NCBI GenBank assembly: GCA_035532215.1
Contig: DATKRK010000042.1
Span: 14,926-78,925 of the forward strand
Reading direction: 5' to 3'
DNA: 64,000 nt
Origin: JAICIG01 sp035532215
Lineage (GTDB): Bacteria; Planctomycetota; Planctomycetia; Pirellulales; JAICIG01
The notes under the pieces are model-generated. The model was not told where the DNA came from, ran no database searches, and saw nothing but the letters and a program-made list of their open reading frames with translations. This document shows, piece after piece, positions 44,030-51,680 of this stretch (the stretch's first letter is position 1; every line of letters starts with the position of its first letter). A program made the position numbers and the translations under genes.

Positions 44030-44732
44030 TCAGTTCCTTCGCATACACGGCGGGACAAATATACGGCGCGCCGGCGACGAACTGGCTCACGATTCGCTGC
44101 ACTTCGAACGCCCCGCGACCCGTGGGATCGATCACGAGCACGTTCGCTCCGACCGCTCGCACGGCCCGCGGCGTCGCGGCGGCGCTCGTCGCGACAACCG
44201 CTCGCACGCCCGCGCGTCGATTGGCCAGGCACGATGCGGCCGCCGTTTCGCTCGTCAGCAACAATCCCAACTTGCCTCCCTTGGTCGCTTCTTCGCACAT
44301 CTCGCCGACGACCTGTACCAGCCCGGTCCGGGCCATTCGCTCGACCGTCGTTCCTTCGCGGACAACTGCTTGTATCAGGCTCGTCGCGTCGTACTTCGTT
44401 TCCGCAGCGCCCACGACCAGCAGCAACCTCGATCGCGAGGCGGCCTTTGCCGGCAACGCGTAGCCAATGTCAATCTGCTTCAGTCGCAACAGGTCGCGTG
44501 CCGCCGGCGTAATCACCGCCTTGGCAGGCACGACCAGTTGCTCGATCCCTTCGAGCTTTCCCTCGATTTCCGCCAGCGTGACGACTCGCGAGGCGATCGT
44601 CAGTTCTCTTGGCGAGCCGGCCTTCGCTTGCACCTTCGCCAACACATCGCCGACGATTTGTTCGGCGTTCTTGGCGCCGCTTGCAATCGCCTCGCGAACT
44701 AGCTTCTCGATTTCCTCCGCGGCGACGGCCAT
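44025..44732 (-). CDS. BMC-associated accessory protein with RpiB-like C-terminal domain
   Basis: A 235-aa protein. The N-terminal helix (AAEEIEKLVREAIASGAKN) could be an encapsulation or assembly peptide. A middle segment, PAKAVITPAARDLLRLKQI, resembles a motif seen in ethanolamine/propanediol accessory proteins. The C-terminal half (LLLTSETAAASCLANRRAGV, then ANVLVIDPTGRG) resembles RpiB/LacA sugar-phosphate isomerases, but the catalytic Cys/His set is not evident. Found in PVM loci; function not established. Its ATG overlaps the stop of the BMC-P gene. Confidence 0.6.
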   Translation of the reverse strand: MAVAAEEIEKLVREAIASGAKNAEQIVGDVLAKVQAKAGSPRELTIASRVVTLAEIEGKLEGIEQLVVPAKAVITPAARDLLRLKQIDIGYALPAKAASRSRLLLVVGAAETKYDATSLIQAVVREGTTVERMARTGLVQVVGEMCEEATKGGKLGLLLTSETAAASCLANRRAGVRAVVATSAAATPRAVRAVGANVLVIDPTGRGAFEVQRIVSQFVAGAPYICPAVYAKELT

Positions 44733-44989
44733 CAGTCGGGAATTCCCATCACGCTCCAGCGGACCGGCGTCGTATCGCTCTTCAACAATTCACGCGTGCC
44801 GCGGCCGTCGCTCGTCAAAATCACTTTCTCTCCGCGACCGGCGCCCAGCCGATCGACCGCCAACACCGGCTCGCCGTCCGGCGATTTGCCGTCGGCCGCC
44901 AACAACTGCACCACCAGCAGCTTCCAGCCCGCGAGCGAAGCGTGCTTGACGGTCGAAGTGGCGATGCCGACGACGGAGCCGAGTTGCAT
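44732..44989 (-). CDS. BMC-P (EutN/CcmL) pentameric shell protein 2
   Basis: An 85-aa protein: MQLGSVVGIATSTVKHASLA, then LAVDRLGAGRGEKVILTSDG, and the C-terminal VRWSVMGIPD. Typical EutN/CcmL vertex protein, shortest of the three here. It starts one base after the aldehyde dehydrogenase stop and ends overlapping the RpiB-like gene, so all three are coupled. Confidence 0.93.
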   Translation of the reverse strand: MQLGSVVGIATSTVKHASLAGWKLLVVQLLAADGKSPDGEPVLAVDRLGAGRGEKVILTSDGRGTRELLKSDTTPVRWSVMGIPD

Positions 44990-44990
44990 T

Positions 44991-46424
44991 TCACTTCCCC
45001 AAAATTCGCAAGTCGTCGATCATCGAGCAGCGCCGCTCGCGGGTGAACGTCAGCGGCGTGGTCACGCCTTCGCCGGTCGGCGTGGCGATGGAGAACGACA
45101 AATAGCCTTCGCCGCCGAGGCCCAGCGAGGCCATGCAGGGGCCGTTCTTGACGAATAGCGTGGTGTCCATCGCCCGGCCCATCTTGGTCATGTTCCGCAC
45201 GTTGTTCGAATGGATGATGGCCGTGTGACGGAAGCCGTGTTCGAAGAACTTCGCCTTGGCGATCGCCTCGTCGACGTCGCGGACGCGGACGAAGGGGATG
45301 AACGGCATCATCTGCTCGACCGGCACGAAGGGGTTCGATTCGTCGGTCTCGCCGAACAGCAGTTCGACCTGCGACGGAACCTGCTTGCCGATGCCGCGAG
45401 CCAGCACCGCCGCGTCCTGGCCCAGGAACTCCTTGGCCGGCGCGTTGTGTTTGTGGTCTCCTTCGCCGACTTGGGTCATGGCGACTTTCGTCAACGCATC
45501 GACTTCGCGGGCGTTGAGCCGCGCGGCACCCGCCCGTTCCATGGCGGCCAGCATCGCGTCGAAGACTTCGGCCACGACGAAGACTTCCTTCTCGGCGATG
45601 CACAGCAGATTGTTATCGTAGGCGCCGCCTTGAATGATCGAGCGTGCGGCCCGGTCGAGATCGGCCGTCTCGTCGACCACCACCGGCGGATTGCCGGGGC
45701 CGGCCACGACGGCCCGCTTGCCGCTATTCATCGCGGCCCGAGCGACGGCGGGTCCGCCGGTGACGCAGATCAGCTTGATGCCGCGGTGCTTGAAGATGGC
45801 GCCGGCCGAATCGAGCGTCGGCTCGGCGATCACGCAAATCAAGTTGTCGATGCCCAGATCGCGATAGATCGCCTCGTTGAAGCGGCGAACGCCTTCGGCG
45901 GCGACTTTCTTGCCGCTCGGGTGCGGGTTGACGACCAGCGTGTTGCCGCCGGCGATCATGCTCACGGCATTGCCGGTGATCGTCGGCAGCGAGTGGGTGA
46001 CCGGCGTAATGGCCCCGATCACGCCGAACGGGGCGTGTTCGATCACGGCCAAACCGTGGTCGCCGCTGAAGACTTCGCTCCGCAGAAATTCCACGCCGGG
46101 CGTCCGCTCGCCGAGCGTTTTGAGCTTTTCGATCTTGTGCGTCAGCCGGCCGATCTTGGTTTCTTCCATCTCCATCGTGCCCAGCTCGACGCACTGGTCG
46201 ATCGAGATGCGGCGGATATGGTCGATGATTCGCTTGCGCTCCGCGATCGTGCGCTCCGATAACTGTTCGAAGGCTTCGGTCGCCGCGGCCACGGCTTCAT
46301 CGACGCAAGTGAAGATGCCGAAGCGGCCCACATAACCGCGGCCCTGCGGCGTCGGCGTTCCGTTGCCCATCCGCGAGAGCACTTCTTGAACGACGCTACG
46401 AATCAATGTTTCCGTGGCTTGCAT
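44991..46424 (-). CDS. CoA-acylating aldehyde dehydrogenase (PduP/EutE type)
   Basis: A 477-aa protein. The N-terminal helix ATETLIRSVVQEVLSRM is a typical encapsulation peptide, followed by a Gly/Pro linker. The catalytic domain has GGPAVARAAMNSGKRAV and the active Cys in YDNNLLCIAEKEV. It converts lactaldehyde plus CoA and NAD+ to lactyl-CoA inside the compartment. Length and order match the PVM aldehyde dehydrogenase. It is flanked by BMC-P genes on both sides. Confidence 0.95.
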   Translation of the reverse strand: MQATETLIRSVVQEVLSRMGNGTPTPQGRGYVGRFGIFTCVDEAVAAATEAFEQLSERTIAERKRIIDHIRRISIDQCVELGTMEMEETKIGRLTHKIEKLKTLGERTPGVEFLRSEVFSGDHGLAVIEHAPFGVIGAITPVTHSLPTITGNAVSMIAGGNTLVVNPHPSGKKVAAEGVRRFNEAIYRDLGIDNLICVIAEPTLDSAGAIFKHRGIKLICVTGGPAVARAAMNSGKRAVVAGPGNPPVVVDETADLDRAARSIIQGGAYDNNLLCIAEKEVFVVAEVFDAMLAAMERAGAARLNAREVDALTKVAMTQVGEGDHKHNAPAKEFLGQDAAVLARGIGKQVPSQVELLFGETDESNPFVPVEQMMPFIPFVRVRDVDEAIAKAKFFEHGFRHTAIIHSNNVRNMTKMGRAMDTTLFVKNGPCMASLGLGGEGYLSFSIATPTGEGVTTPLTFTRERRCSMIDDLRILGK

Positions 46425-46522
46425 GGCGAACTGGTGGTTGGGGGCTAGTGATTGGGGGTTGGTGTTAGAAGATGAGGGCCGGCAAGGGACTGCTTTGCCA
46501 ATCCCTGCCTACCGCCTACTAC
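46425..46522. other. Intergenic gap in the BMC operon
   Basis: About 100 bases without a gene. It contains GGGGGCTAGTGATTGGGGGT-like text and a short hairpin GGCAAGG...TTGCC. Nothing else is supported. Confidence 0.35.
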
Positions 46523-46828
46523 CTACTTGCTAAACACGCATTTCTGGTCCACGTGTACCGTGTCGACGATGCCGATAATCACGGCGTCGACCGGCAAATT
46601 CTTGGTCTCGGGCGTCAGCCGGGCGCTGGAGCCTTGTACGATCAGCACGAATTCGTCCTGACCGGCGCCGACCGTGTCGACGGCGACGAACGTGCGGCCG
46701 GTGGTGACGAGCCGGCCGCGGTCGCTGCCGTCGATGCGGTACGGCTCGACGACGAGCAGCTTGTGCCCGACCATCGAGGCGGTCTTTTGCGTGGCCACCA
46801 CGCTGCCGGTGACTTTGGCGACGAACAT
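46523..46828 (-). CDS. BMC-P (EutN/CcmL) pentameric shell protein 3
   Basis: A 101-aa protein: MFVAKVTGSVVATQKTASMV, LVVEPYRID, FVAVDTVGAGQDEFVLIVQG and the C-terminal VDAVIIGIVDTVHVD. Canonical EutN/CcmL length and motifs. Starts at ATG 46828, 10 bases after the kinase gene ends. Confidence 0.95.
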   Translation of the reverse strand: MFVAKVTGSVVATQKTASMVGHKLLVVEPYRIDGSDRGRLVTTGRTFVAVDTVGAGQDEFVLIVQGSSARLTPETKNLPVDAVIIGIVDTVHVDQKCVFSK

Positions 46829-46838
46829 GGGCGACCGT

Positions 46839-48026
46839 TCAGTTGGATTCCAGTAGTTCTTTAGCTTGCCGGGCGACGACGATCTCTTCGTTCGTCGGCA
46901 CGACCCAAATTTGCGTGCGGCTCGATTTGGCGCCGATCGAACATTCGCCCTTGGCTTCCGCGTTGGCGGCCGCGTCGAGTTCGATGCCGAAGTTTTCCAA
47001 GTCTTTGCAGACCGCTGCCCGGACGTTCTCGCCGTTTTCGCCGATGCCGCCGGTGAACACGATCGCATCAGCGCCGGCCAGTTCCACCAGGTAGGCGCCC
47101 AGGTAGTGCCGCACCGCAGTGATGAATACTTCAAGAGCCAGCCGGGCTCGCTCGTTGTTCTTGGCCGCCGCCTCTTCGAGATCGCGCACGTCGCCGCTGA
47201 TGCCGCTGAGGCCCAGCAGCCCGCTGTTCGAGTCGAGGTCCTTAAGCAACTCCTCGAGCGACCGGCCGGTCTGCTCGATCAGCACGAGCAAGGCGAACGG
47301 ATCGAAATCGCCCGCGCGGTTATTGTGCGGAATGCCCGATTGCGGGCTCATGCCCAGGCTGTTGGCCACGCTCTTGCCGTACTGGATGGCGCACAGCGAG
47401 CTGGAGCCGCCCAGGTGGCAGGAGATGATCTTCAGGTCCTCGCGGCCGAGCAGTTCGGCCGTGCGGCCCGCGATGTAGCGGTGGCTGGCGCCGTGAAAAC
47501 CCCAGCGGCGGATCTGGTGCTTGGCGGCCCATTCATAAGGCACGGCGTAATACTGCAGCCGATCGGGAATCGTCTGATGAAAGCCCGTTTCGAAAGCCGC
47601 CACCAAGGGAATCTCGGGCAGGTTCTCGCTCAATAGCCGCATCGCCTTGATGTAGGGCGGATTGTGAGCCGGCGCCACGGCGTTCATCGATTCCATGGCG
47701 GCCAGCACGTGCGGAGTGACGCGCTGCACGCCGCTGAACACCCCGCCGTGAACCGCCTTGAAGCCGATCGCCGCCACTTCGTCAGCCGACTTCAAACAGC
47801 CGTGCTCGGCGTCGGTCAATTGATCGAGGCAGCGGCGCACCGCCACGGCGTGATCGGGCACGGCGGAAACCGACTCCTGCCGCTGGCCGTCGATCTCGAC
47901 GAACGAACGGCTCTCGGTCGAACCGATCCGCTCGGTTCCGCCGCGCGCGAGCTGGCGCTCGTCGGTCATGTCGAACAAGCGATACTTGAAGCTTGTCGAG
48001 CCCAGATTGGCGACCAGGATTTTCAC
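46839..48026 (-). CDS. ackA: Acetate/propionate kinase family, BMC-linked
   Basis: A 395-aa ASKHA kinase: VANLGSTSFKYRLFDM, ETGFHQTIPDRLQYYAVP, CHLGGSSSLCAIQ and VFTGGIGENG. It should convert the acyl-phosphate from PduL (lactyl- or acetyl-phosphate) plus ADP into the acid plus ATP. GTG 48026 behind GGAGGA is a better start than the GTG at 48041. The substrate preference (acetyl versus lactyl) cannot be read from sequence, so ackA is a family label. Confidence 0.92.
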   Translation of the reverse strand: MKILVANLGSTSFKYRLFDMTDERQLARGGTERIGSTESRSFVEIDGQRQESVSAVPDHAVAVRRCLDQLTDAEHGCLKSADEVAAIGFKAVHGGVFSGVQRVTPHVLAAMESMNAVAPAHNPPYIKAMRLLSENLPEIPLVAAFETGFHQTIPDRLQYYAVPYEWAAKHQIRRWGFHGASHRYIAGRTAELLGREDLKIISCHLGGSSSLCAIQYGKSVANSLGMSPQSGIPHNNRAGDFDPFALLVLIEQTGRSLEELLKDLDSNSGLLGLSGISGDVRDLEEAAAKNNERARLALEVFITAVRHYLGAYLVELAGADAIVFTGGIGENGENVRAAVCKDLENFGIELDAAANAEAKGECSIGAKSSRTQIWVVPTNEEIVVARQAKELLESN

Positions 48027-48042
48027 GCGCGGTTCCTCCACA

Positions 48043-48108
48043 GTAGGACGGACTTCTAGTCCGTCTGCGCAGCGGGTTGTACGAAGACGGACCAGAGGTC
48101 CGTCCTAC
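48043..48108. repeat. GTAGGACGGAC inverted repeat
   Basis: GTAGGACGGAC with an internal GGACTTCTAGTCC hairpin pairs with GTCCGTCCTAC at the right end. It lies between the first BMC-H gene and the kinase gene. Confidence 0.85.
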
Positions 48109-48120
48109 GCTTGCGACTCC

Positions 48121-48390
48121 TTACGCAAAATACGCCTTGACCAATCCTTCCGCCGGACGCGGGATGACGTGGCTGGCGGCCAACTCGCCGACTTGCGTGG
48201 CGGCCGTGGCGCCAGCTTCGATCGCCGCGCGGACGCTGCCCACGTCGCCGCGAACGACGGTCGTCACCAGACCGCCGCCGATGGCGATCTTCTTGACGAT
48301 CTGCACGTTGGCCGCCTTGGCCATCGCGTCGGTCGCTTCCACCAGCGCGACCAACCCCTTCGTTTCCAACAATCCAATGGCGTCTTGCAT
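48121..48390 (-). CDS. BMC-H hexameric shell protein 1
   Basis: An 89-aa protein: QDAIGLLETKGLVALVEATD, VVRGDVGSVRAAIEAGA, ending ASHVIPRPAEGLV. Canonical BMC (Pfam 00936) single-domain hexamer that tiles shell facets. ATG 48390 is chosen because earlier in-frame starts add non-family sequence. Confidence 0.95.
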   Translation of the reverse strand: MQDAIGLLETKGLVALVEATDAMAKAANVQIVKKIAIGGGLVTTVVRGDVGSVRAAIEAGATAATQVGELAASHVIPRPAEGLVKAYFA

Positions 48391-48472
48391 CTGAATTCTT
48401 TCTGTTTGGTTTGAATCTGTTTGAGCTGTTTGCTTGGGCGCCGCCACTTGGCGAGCCGGAGGCGTTCCACTT

Positions 48473-48555
48473 GGCGAGCCGGAGGCGTCAGCCTCCGGGT
48501 TGCTGGCCGCCGTGCGATCGCGGTACGACCCGGAGGCTGACGCCTCCGGCTCGCC
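48473..48555. repeat. 27-bp perfect inverted repeat between BMC-H genes
   Basis: Arms 48473-48499 and 48529-48555 are perfect inverses beginning GGCGAGCCGGAGGCGTCAGC. A half copy precedes at about 48449, and a related arm lies at 58163. Confidence 0.92.
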
Positions 48556-48562
48556 GTTTCGC

Positions 48563-48862
48563 TTACTTGGCGGCGGCCTTCTGCGGCATGGGCAGCACGA
48601 CGCCGAGGTCTTCGTGCGGGCGGGGAATCACTTGCACGCTGACCACTTCGCCGATGCGTCCGGCGGCGGCGGCGCCCGCGTCGGTCGCGGCCTTGACCGC
48701 GGCCACGTCGCCGGTGACGAACGCGGTGACCAGGCCGCTGCCGACCTTATCCCAGCCGAGGAACTCGACGTTCGCGGCCTTCATCATTGCGTCGCTGGCT
48801 TCGACCAGGGCCACGAAGCCCTTGGTTTCGATCATGCCCAGCGCTTCCATTGCTTTTGCCAT
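48563..48862 (-). CDS. BMC-H hexameric shell protein 2
   Basis: A 99-aa protein: MAKAMEALGMIETKGFVALV, KVGSGLVTAFVTGDVAAVKA, VQVIPRPHEDLG, with a short C-terminal tail. Second single-domain shell hexamer; no trimer-type (BMC-T) gene is present in the locus, as expected for PVM type. Confidence 0.96.
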   Translation of the reverse strand: MAKAMEALGMIETKGFVALVEASDAMMKAANVEFLGWDKVGSGLVTAFVTGDVAAVKAATDAGAAAAGRIGEVVSVQVIPRPHEDLGVVLPMPQKAAAK

Positions 48863-48903
48863 GAATGGTTACTCCAAAACTCCAAAAACGAGGACGGAAA
48901 GCT

Positions 48904-48972
48904 GTAGGGCGGGCATCGCCCGCCTTGAAACTACGTTTGATCTCCCTGCAAGGCGGGCAATGCCCACCCTAC
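48904..48972. repeat. GTAGGGCGGGCAT inverted repeat
   Basis: GTAGGGCGGGCATCGCCCGC on the left pairs with GCGGGCAATGCCCACCCTAC on the right with two mismatches. It lies between PduL and BMC-H 2. Confidence 0.88.
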
Positions 48973-48980
48973 GGGCTCGG

Positions 48981-49646
48981 TTACTCTTGCTTCAGCAATT
49001 CAATATTCCAGGCGTGGTCCAAATCGGCGGCGTTGCCTTCGTCGGTGTCGAGGTGCACTTCGAGCTTGCTCGTGGCGTCGGCCCTGACCAGCAGGTCGCG
49101 CAGCACGACCGAGCATGACGATTCGATTTTCAGGCTCATCCGATCGCCGTTCTTCACGCCGTAATGCGCCGCGTGCTCGTGGCTCATGTGCACGTGCCGT
49201 TCGGCGCGGATCAGGCCTTGCTTCAGATCGACGACCCCTTTGGGCCCGACCAGCACGCAGCCGGGCGTGCCGTCGATCTTGCCGCTGGCTCGCACCGGCA
49301 GATCGAGGCCCAGCGAAATGCCGTCGGTGAACGCCAACTCCACCTGACTGTGCGGCCGCGTGGGGCCGAGCACGCGCACCGAAGGCAGCATTTTTTTCTT
49401 CGGGCCGACGACCATCACCGTCTCTTCGGCCGCGTAGAAGCCGTCTTGATAGAGGTCTTTCATCGGCGTCAGCTTGTGGCCCGCGCCGAACAATATCTCG
49501 ACGTGCTCGTCGGTCAGGTGCAGATGCCGGGCCGAGATGCTCACGACCAGTTTGGGCTCGCTGGGCGGCGCGCCGCCGCGCTGCAAGACGATCTGGCGTA
49601 CGATCTGCTCGATGATGCCGCGGTCGAGCGTGCCGGCCATGCTCAT
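48981..49646 (-). CDS. pduL: Phosphate propanoyltransferase PduL
   Basis: A 221-aa protein. An N-terminal encapsulation-peptide-like helix (TLDRGIIEQIVRQIVLQR) is followed by two PduL domains with the zinc-binding His sets SARHLHLTDEH and ERHVHMSHEHA. It exchanges CoA for phosphate on acyl-CoA, recycling CoA inside the compartment. It is the first enzyme gene of the operon, downstream of the DeoR gene on the same strand. Confidence 0.95.
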   Translation of the reverse strand: MSMAGTLDRGIIEQIVRQIVLQRGGAPPSEPKLVVSISARHLHLTDEHVEILFGAGHKLTPMKDLYQDGFYAAEETVMVVGPKKKMLPSVRVLGPTRPHSQVELAFTDGISLGLDLPVRASGKIDGTPGCVLVGPKGVVDLKQGLIRAERHVHMSHEHAAHYGVKNGDRMSLKIESSCSVVLRDLLVRADATSKLEVHLDTDEGNAADLDHAWNIELLKQE

Positions 49647-49686
49647 GTCGTTAACCTTGGTTGTGATTCATCGCAATGTCGAACAT

Positions 49687-49777
49687 CTGTAGGGCACGCC
49701 CTCTGTGGCGTTCCGCGCGACGGCGTTCCGCGCCGCAACTCAATTCACGGCACGCCACGGAGGGCGTGCCCTACAGA
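49687..49777. repeat. TGTAGGGCACGCC inverted repeat
   Basis: CTGTAGGGCACGCCCTCTGT (from 49687) pairs with GGAGGGCGTGCCCTACAG (to about 49777). It lies between the regulator and PduL, where the operon promoter might be expected. Confidence 0.88.
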
Positions 49778-49814
49778 AGTTTCGTACCAGTACAGGACCA
49801 AATTCTCCCGCCCG

Positions 49815-50597
49815 TCACCCATTATCCAAGGCTCCCGCGACGAGCAGCTTCACGCCCGCGGCGGTCAACTTGCTGCGCCAATCGTTCGAGATTTCGTTGT
49901 CGACGACCAGGCAATCGACGGCCTCCAACGGGCACATGTGCGCCAGGCTCTGATGCCCGAACTTCGTGCTGTCGGCGACCACGATCACTTCTTCCGCCGC
50001 GTTCATCATCGCCTGCTCGGTGCCGACCAACAGCAGGTTGCTGTTGAAGTAGCCGCGGTCGTTGATGCCGGCCACGCTGAGGATCGTCTTTCTCACGTTC
50101 AGCCGGGCCAGCATCTCGTTCGCGTAGGGGCCGATCGAAACCCCGGTCCGCGGATAAACGTAGCCGCCCAGCAGGATTAAGTCTGTTTTGCTATCCGAGG
50201 CGAACAGGTTGGCCACCGGCAGCGAATTGGTGACGACTTGCAGCGAGCGGCCGACCAGCAGCCGGGCCACTTCGTAAGTCGTCGTTCCGCCATCCAGCAG
50301 CAACGTGTCGCCGCTTTCGATCAACTCCGCCGCGCGGGCGGCGATCATTCGCTTCTTGTCCCACTGCGCCGGCTGGCGCTCGTCGAAGTGGGGCAGTTTG
50401 GGCGAAGCTCCCGTGTAAAAGACTCCGCCGTGGGTCCGCTTCGCACTGCCCGACTCTTCCAGGTACTCCAGGTCGCGGCGAACCGTCGACTCGGAAACCT
50501 GCAACTCGCCGGCCAAGTCGGGCAAGGCCGCAAAGCCCCGCGATCTGACCAACTCCAGCAGCCGGGTTCTTCGTTCTTCCGCCAGCACTGCCAGCAC
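49815..50597 (-). CDS. DeoR-family transcriptional regulator
   Basis: A 260-aa protein. An N-terminal helix-turn-helix (LPDLAGELQVSESTVRRDLE) is followed by the DeoR sugar-phosphate sensor domain (GDTLLLDGGTTTYEVARLL, VVADSTKFG). A DeoR regulator is a constant neighbour of PVM loci and probably responds to a sugar phosphate of the fucose/rhamnose route. It may be the first gene of the operon or have its own promoter. Confidence 0.93.
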   Translation of the reverse strand: MLAVLAEERRTRLLELVRSRGFAALPDLAGELQVSESTVRRDLEYLEESGSAKRTHGGVFYTGASPKLPHFDERQPAQWDKKRMIAARAAELIESGDTLLLDGGTTTYEVARLLVGRSLQVVTNSLPVANLFASDSKTDLILLGGYVYPRTGVSIGPYANEMLARLNVRKTILSVAGINDRGYFNSNLLLVGTEQAMMNAAEEVIVVADSTKFGHQSLAHMCPLEAVDCLVVDNEISNDWRSKLTAAGVKLLVAGALDNG

Positions 50598-50842
50598 TTT
50601 CCTCGCAAAAAGCGTCTCGTCCGTGAGTGATTTCGACCGATTATGCCATCAATATTTGCCAACTTCAAGCAGTAACTATCATTTTGTGACAGAATTATTT
50701 CATGTTTTTCCGTGGAGACGCCAATCAGGCAGAATCTGGGAGACTTGGGAATTATGCCCTCTGTTTTCAGGCTGTGCGGCTTCGGACCGGCGTATTCCGT
50801 CGCATTTCATCCGATAGAGGGGGTTCGTGGACGGCGGTGCAG

Positions 50843-51370
50843 ATGGAACAATCGCGGGTGATGGCAAATGTCTTGCACCTCTACCGCGCGCTGACCGAAC
50901 CGCCGGAGCTACCGAGTCTGCCGGGCATCGGGCTGCGCCCTTTCGCCGGGCCGGCGGATGTGGCCGTTTGGCTTGAAATTCGCCACCGGGCGTTCGCCCG
51001 CGAAAAGGTCGGCGTGCGGCAATGGACGCCGGCCGACTTCGACGCCGAGTTCCTATCCAAGCCCTGGTGGTCGCCCGAGCGGATGTGGTTCGCCGAAGTC
51101 GAGACCGGGCTGGCCGGCCTGCCGGCGCCTTCGCCCGTCGGCACGATTACCTTGGCCTTTCGCGGCGCCGGGGCCGCAGCGCAGCCGGTAATTCACTGGC
51201 TGGCCGTGTTGCCCTCTTGTCGCCGTCGCGGCGTCGCGCGGCTGTTACTTGCGGCGCTCGAAAAGACTTGCTGGGACGCCGGCTATCGCGAGGTGGGCCT
51301 GGAGACGCACGCCGGCTGGACGGCCGCCGTGCGGTTCTACGATCAGGCGGGCTACAAGCTGAAGGACTGA
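50843..51370 (+). CDS. GNAT-family N-acetyltransferase
   Basis: About 175 aa. The core motif A reads WLAVLPSCRRRGVARLLLAA (acetyl-CoA loop RRRGVA), followed by GYREVGLETHAGWTAAVRFY and YDQAGYKL. The substrate is unknown. ATG 50843 is a compromise: the frame is open from 50702 and ATG 50861 is also possible; no strong ribosome site decides it. Divergent from the DeoR gene. Confidence 0.82.
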   Translation: MEQSRVMANVLHLYRALTEPPELPSLPGIGLRPFAGPADVAVWLEIRHRAFAREKVGVRQWTPADFDAEFLSKPWWSPERMWFAEVETGLAGLPAPSPVGTITLAFRGAGAAAQPVIHWLAVLPSCRRRGVARLLLAALEKTCWDAGYREVGLETHAGWTAAVRFYDQAGYKLKD

Positions 51371-51680
51371 TTGAGAGTTCATCCCGAAGCAGCGCACTGC
51401 GCCGCGCTCCAGGTGCGGCGTTGGATTTTCTGCCGTAGAAGCGGCATCTTGCCGCTTGCTGAAGCATGTCTCCGATGTCCAAAGGATGAGGGAGGAAAGC
51501 CATTGGGACGCTAGTTGGGATGGAACTCCGGAGAGAACCGTCGTCGCCTGGGAGGCGGCCGCTGAGTGGGAAGCTTGCCGCAATCGCCTTTGGACATCGG
51601 AGCCGATGCCTCGAAAAATCCAATCTAGAATCTTCGCCGCGGCTGCGACGAAGGAAAAAGTACGCAAGAACCGGACAAAG
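51371..51680. other. Non-coding gap with hairpin and 133-bp inverted-repeat element
   Basis: No gene supported. AAGCGGCA-TCT-TGCCGCTT forms a perfect 8-bp hairpin at 51439-51457, and a 16-bp inverted repeat bounds 51470-51602. The gap lies between convergent genes. Confidence 0.55.
51470..51602. repeat. 133-bp element bounded by 16-bp perfect inverted repeats
   Basis: CTCCGATGTCCAAAGG (51470-51485) is exactly inverted at 51587-51602. No direct repeat of the target is obvious at its edges, so insertion is not proven. Confidence 0.7.

Noticed and set aside
51439..51457. Rho-independent terminator after the GNAT gene
   Set aside because: The 8-bp hairpin is perfect but no T-tract follows.
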